Shown here piece after piece: positions 7,934 to 9,243 of a stretch of 9,243 nt of DNA (positions within the stretch are counted from its first letter, which is position 1; each line of letters opens with the position of its first letter). The DNA comes from Akkermansiaceae bacterium (GTDB lineage: Bacteria > Verrucomicrobiota > Verrucomicrobiia > Verrucomicrobiales > Akkermansiaceae): assembly GCA_020627645.1 (NCBI GenBank), contig JAHDGN010000109.1:1-9243 (forward strand), read 5' to 3'. The position numbers and the translations under genes were made by a program. The notes under the pieces are model-generated. The model was not told where the DNA came from. It searched no databases and saw only the letters and a list, made by a program, of their open reading frames with translations.

Positions 7934-8206
7934 TTAGCAAAAATCTTTCCTTAAAGTCTCAATGATTTGAGTCATTTCATCGATTGTAATCGTCACCTGG
8001 TCATCATAAATTTCGAATCTCACACCTGTGAATTGCTCTTCATCTGAATCCAATCCATCAGGAAAGAGGCAGTGACAATTATTGATTGAGTAACCAATTT
8101 TATTGGAAAGAGAATTGAGAGTCGATTCAAGTTCGTCAGATGGAATGGCATTAAAGAACGCCTGAACTGGAAACATTTCTGGAGCTAAGTTAAGTCTGCT
8201 TTTCAT
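7934..8206 (-). CDS. Small acidic protein, possible orphan immunity protein
   Basis: A 90-residue product starting at ATG 8206, with GGA six bases upstream as a good ribosome-binding site. It is acidic and has no signal peptide or membrane segment, so it should be cytoplasmic. The second half reads FPDGLDSDEEQFTGVRFEI and then DDQVTITIDEMTQIIETL. A charged loop, a GVxF strand and a VTI-strand/E-helix end of this kind are seen in several small immunity proteins of contact-dependent and polymorphic toxin systems. I cannot assign a named family. Composition is clearly AT-richer than the repeats beside it. No partner toxin is next to it. A 72-bp repeat (copy A) lies 59 bp downstream, as for its neighbour. 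Confidence 0.75.
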   Translation of the reverse strand: MKSRLNLAPEMFPVQAFFNAIPSDELESTLNSLSNKIGYSINNCHCLFPDGLDSDEEQFTGVRFEIYDDQVTITIDEMTQIIETLRKDFC

Positions 8207-8508
8207 TAGAATTCCGGGAAGAAGCTTCGAACTGCACCACTATCGTCTTGATACCCTCAAAATTGAAGACCATTTGGTGCACTCCCTATGACTCCACATA
8301 CGGTGGAATGTTACCACACACCCGCAGTTGCCGTGATCAGCTCGCAGAGTGGCAGAATTCGGCCAGTCAAAATACCACGACCAACGGGAGCGAGAGTAAG
8401 GCAAGGAGGCGCGGAGCAATGTAGTGCAATGGCTGCGGAGGAATTTGAGGGGTTTTTGATGAGGCAAATCAATTAAGAGGCAATTATCATTCCCCCCAAA
8501 TATGTCAC
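8207..8508. other. Intergenic spacer with repeat copy B and a tiny overlapping frame
   Basis: This 302-bp spacer holds copy B of the array repeat (8375-8446). A minus-strand frame of 27 codons (ATG 8273 to TAA 8190) begins MVFNFEGIKTIVVQFEASS and overlaps the start of the 90-codon gene; it could be a leader peptide or the end of a lost gene. A small hairpin, TCCAC-ATACG-GTGGA, lies near 8292-8306. Nothing else is recognisable. Confidence 0.5.
8375..8446 (-). repeat. 72-bp array repeat, copy B
   Basis: Second copy in the same orientation, 572 bp from copy A. It lies 62 bp past the stop of the 121-codon gene. Within the 37-bp core it differs from A and C at three positions, all C-to-T on the plus strand (two in CAACGC to CAATGT, one in GCC to GCT). 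Confidence 0.85.
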
Positions 8509-8874
8509 CTATCTTTGGTAGAACCTATAAATTTCACCTCCATCCCAGTCATCGGAATATGCAGACAAGACATTTGCAGTGCATGTTTTAGTTCGCATAT
8601 CTGGACACTCATTTAGGATTCTTATTAATTCATTTTTGATTCTTGTCCATTTTAGAGTTGCCAAGCAAAACTCGAGAAGTTCGGGAACTGAGCGTTCTGG
8701 ATCCGTAAATATATTGAGTAGCTCTGTCTCGTAGCTAGACGGAACATCTAGGGTTTGAAGAAATCTTAAGACATCCTCAAAAGAGGATTCGTAATCCTTA
8801 ACATTGGCAGAGTTCTGGTAAGCAGATTTTGCTTTTTGCCATAGTTGAACAAACTTTTCAGCAGTATTTTCCAT
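8509..8874 (-). CDS. Small helical protein, possible immunity protein
   Basis: A 121-residue soluble acidic protein from ATG 8874. It is almost entirely alpha-helical in appearance: AEKFVQLWQKAKSAYQNS, then SFEDVLRFLQTLDVP, then VPELLEFCLATLKWTRIKNE, and it ends VLSAYSDDWDGGEIYRFYQ. The Trp in LKW and the closing aromatic, acidic SDDW...YRFY pattern recall small HEAT-like immunity proteins encoded beside polymorphic toxins, but this is from general impression and no family is named. The ribosome-binding site is weak (GAAG directly before the ATG), so the true start might differ slightly; an overlapping minus-strand frame from 9005 is a shadow. Composition is AT-rich compared with the flanking repeats. 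Repeat copy B lies 62 bp downstream and copy C 56 bp upstream. Confidence 0.78.
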   Translation of the reverse strand: MENTAEKFVQLWQKAKSAYQNSANVKDYESSFEDVLRFLQTLDVPSSYETELLNIFTDPERSVPELLEFCLATLKWTRIKNELIRILNECPDMRTKTCTANVLSAYSDDWDGGEIYRFYQR

Positions 8875-8930
8875 CTTCGATTTACTCTACTGGAATCCAT
8901 CCTTTTCCATCTCTCCACAATTTTTCGATG

Positions 8931-9002
8931 TATTGACCCGCGGGAGCAAGAGTCAAGATGGAAGGCGCGGAGCAACGCAGTGCAATGGCCGCGGAGGAAC
9001 TT
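8931..9002 (-). repeat. 72-bp array repeat, copy C
   Basis: Third copy, 556 bp from copy B, same orientation. The core at 8963-8999 is identical to copy A; the outer 32 positions are more diverged, and the end toward 8931 is the least conserved. It begins 33 bp past the TAG that closes the interrupted frame at the right edge, so it fits the gene-then-repeat pattern. Confidence 0.8.
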
Positions 9003-9035
9003 CATAGAGCAATGGAAACTTCAAAAACCATCATT

Positions 9036-9243
9036 CTATTTCTGGCGGATTGATTTCATTGTGGAAACAAGCGGTCCTCGATATTCTATCATATAGATAA
9101 AGAGCTCCCCGACTAGAAACCTTCTCACGAAAAATCAACCCATTAGTTGTCTCTCTTCCCTTTGGATCACTTTTCCATGGTGGAATTTTGGTTCTTCGGG
9201 GAATTTAGTGCGCGATTTTGAGGCTGAGGGGTGGGCGCGGTGT
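9036..9243 (-). pseudogene. Candidate interrupted small gene at the right edge
   Basis: One minus-strand frame enters from the right edge and reads HRAHPSASKSRTKFPEEPKF followed by HHGKVIQREERQLMG. It stops at TGA 9137-9135, then stays open in the same frame for 32 more codons (including VGELFIYMIEYRGPLVST) to TAG 9038-9036. A single in-frame stop splitting an otherwise protein-like frame suggests a decayed gene. It sits where the array pattern predicts a fourth gene before repeat C. The HR...KTxFP-like beginning recalls nuclease toxin tips loosely; no family is assigned. The 5' end is outside the window, so this could also be chance. Confidence 0.25.

Noticed and set aside
8240..8467. 75-codon minus-strand frame with KFLRSHCTTLLRAS, and the similar one at 8766-9005
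   Set aside because: Their shared N-terminal parts are translations of the 72-bp repeat, and the rest shows no protein character.
7803..9002. Integron attC sites
   Set aside because: Repeat size and position fit, but I find no RYYYAAC/GTTRRRY core pair at the repeat ends and no overall palindrome, and no integrase is present.
7803..9002. CRISPR array
   Set aside because: Only three 72-bp copies separated by about 485-500 bp that contain genes; no short uniform spacers and no cas genes.

Overview
The window looks like chromosomal DNA of a Verrucomicrobia-type bacterium (Verrucomicrobiales are my best guess). The clues are a secreted furin-like subtilase with a P domain and the Ca-binding tail typical of that phylum's large exported proteins, a short exported protein ending in a PEP-CTERM-like sorting signal, and dispersed structured repeats. 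The phylum call is inference from protein style, not from a marker gene. All convincing protein genes lie on the minus strand.

Left part (1-5884), ordinary chromosome. It holds a >1,239-codon furin/kexin-like subtilase that starts at 3718 and runs off the left edge, a lipoprotein-free secreted alpha/beta hydrolase (4010-4876), and an AEC-family permease (4877-5878). The permease stop codon abuts the hydrolase start codon, so these two form a translationally coupled pair. The plus strand here is extremely G-poor and C-rich (for example 30 C and 1 G in 5641-5700), which creates long proline-rich antisense shadow frames that are not genes.

A tRNA gene with a CAU anticodon (6007-6079, plus strand) marks a change in character. 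To its right the strand skew weakens, gene density falls and repeats appear.

Right part (6080-9243), accessory-looking. First comes a gene-free stretch with a roughly 167-bp imperfect palindrome (6255-6421). Then a PEP-CTERM-like exported protein (6505-7383). From 7449 to the right edge there is a modular array of short, AT-richer minus-strand genes (92, 90 and 121 codons, plus an interrupted frame at the edge). The array carries three ungapped 72-bp copies of a GC-rich direct repeat at 7803, 8375 and 8931. Each copy follows, in the direction of transcription, a stop codon at a distance of 33-62 bp. The gene-plus-repeat unit recurs about every 560-570 bp, which resembles a cassette array, although the repeats do not show integron attC core sites. 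The encoded small acidic proteins look like orphan immunity-type proteins of polymorphic toxin loci, but I do not recognise a family with certainty. This array is the most promising undescribed system in the window.
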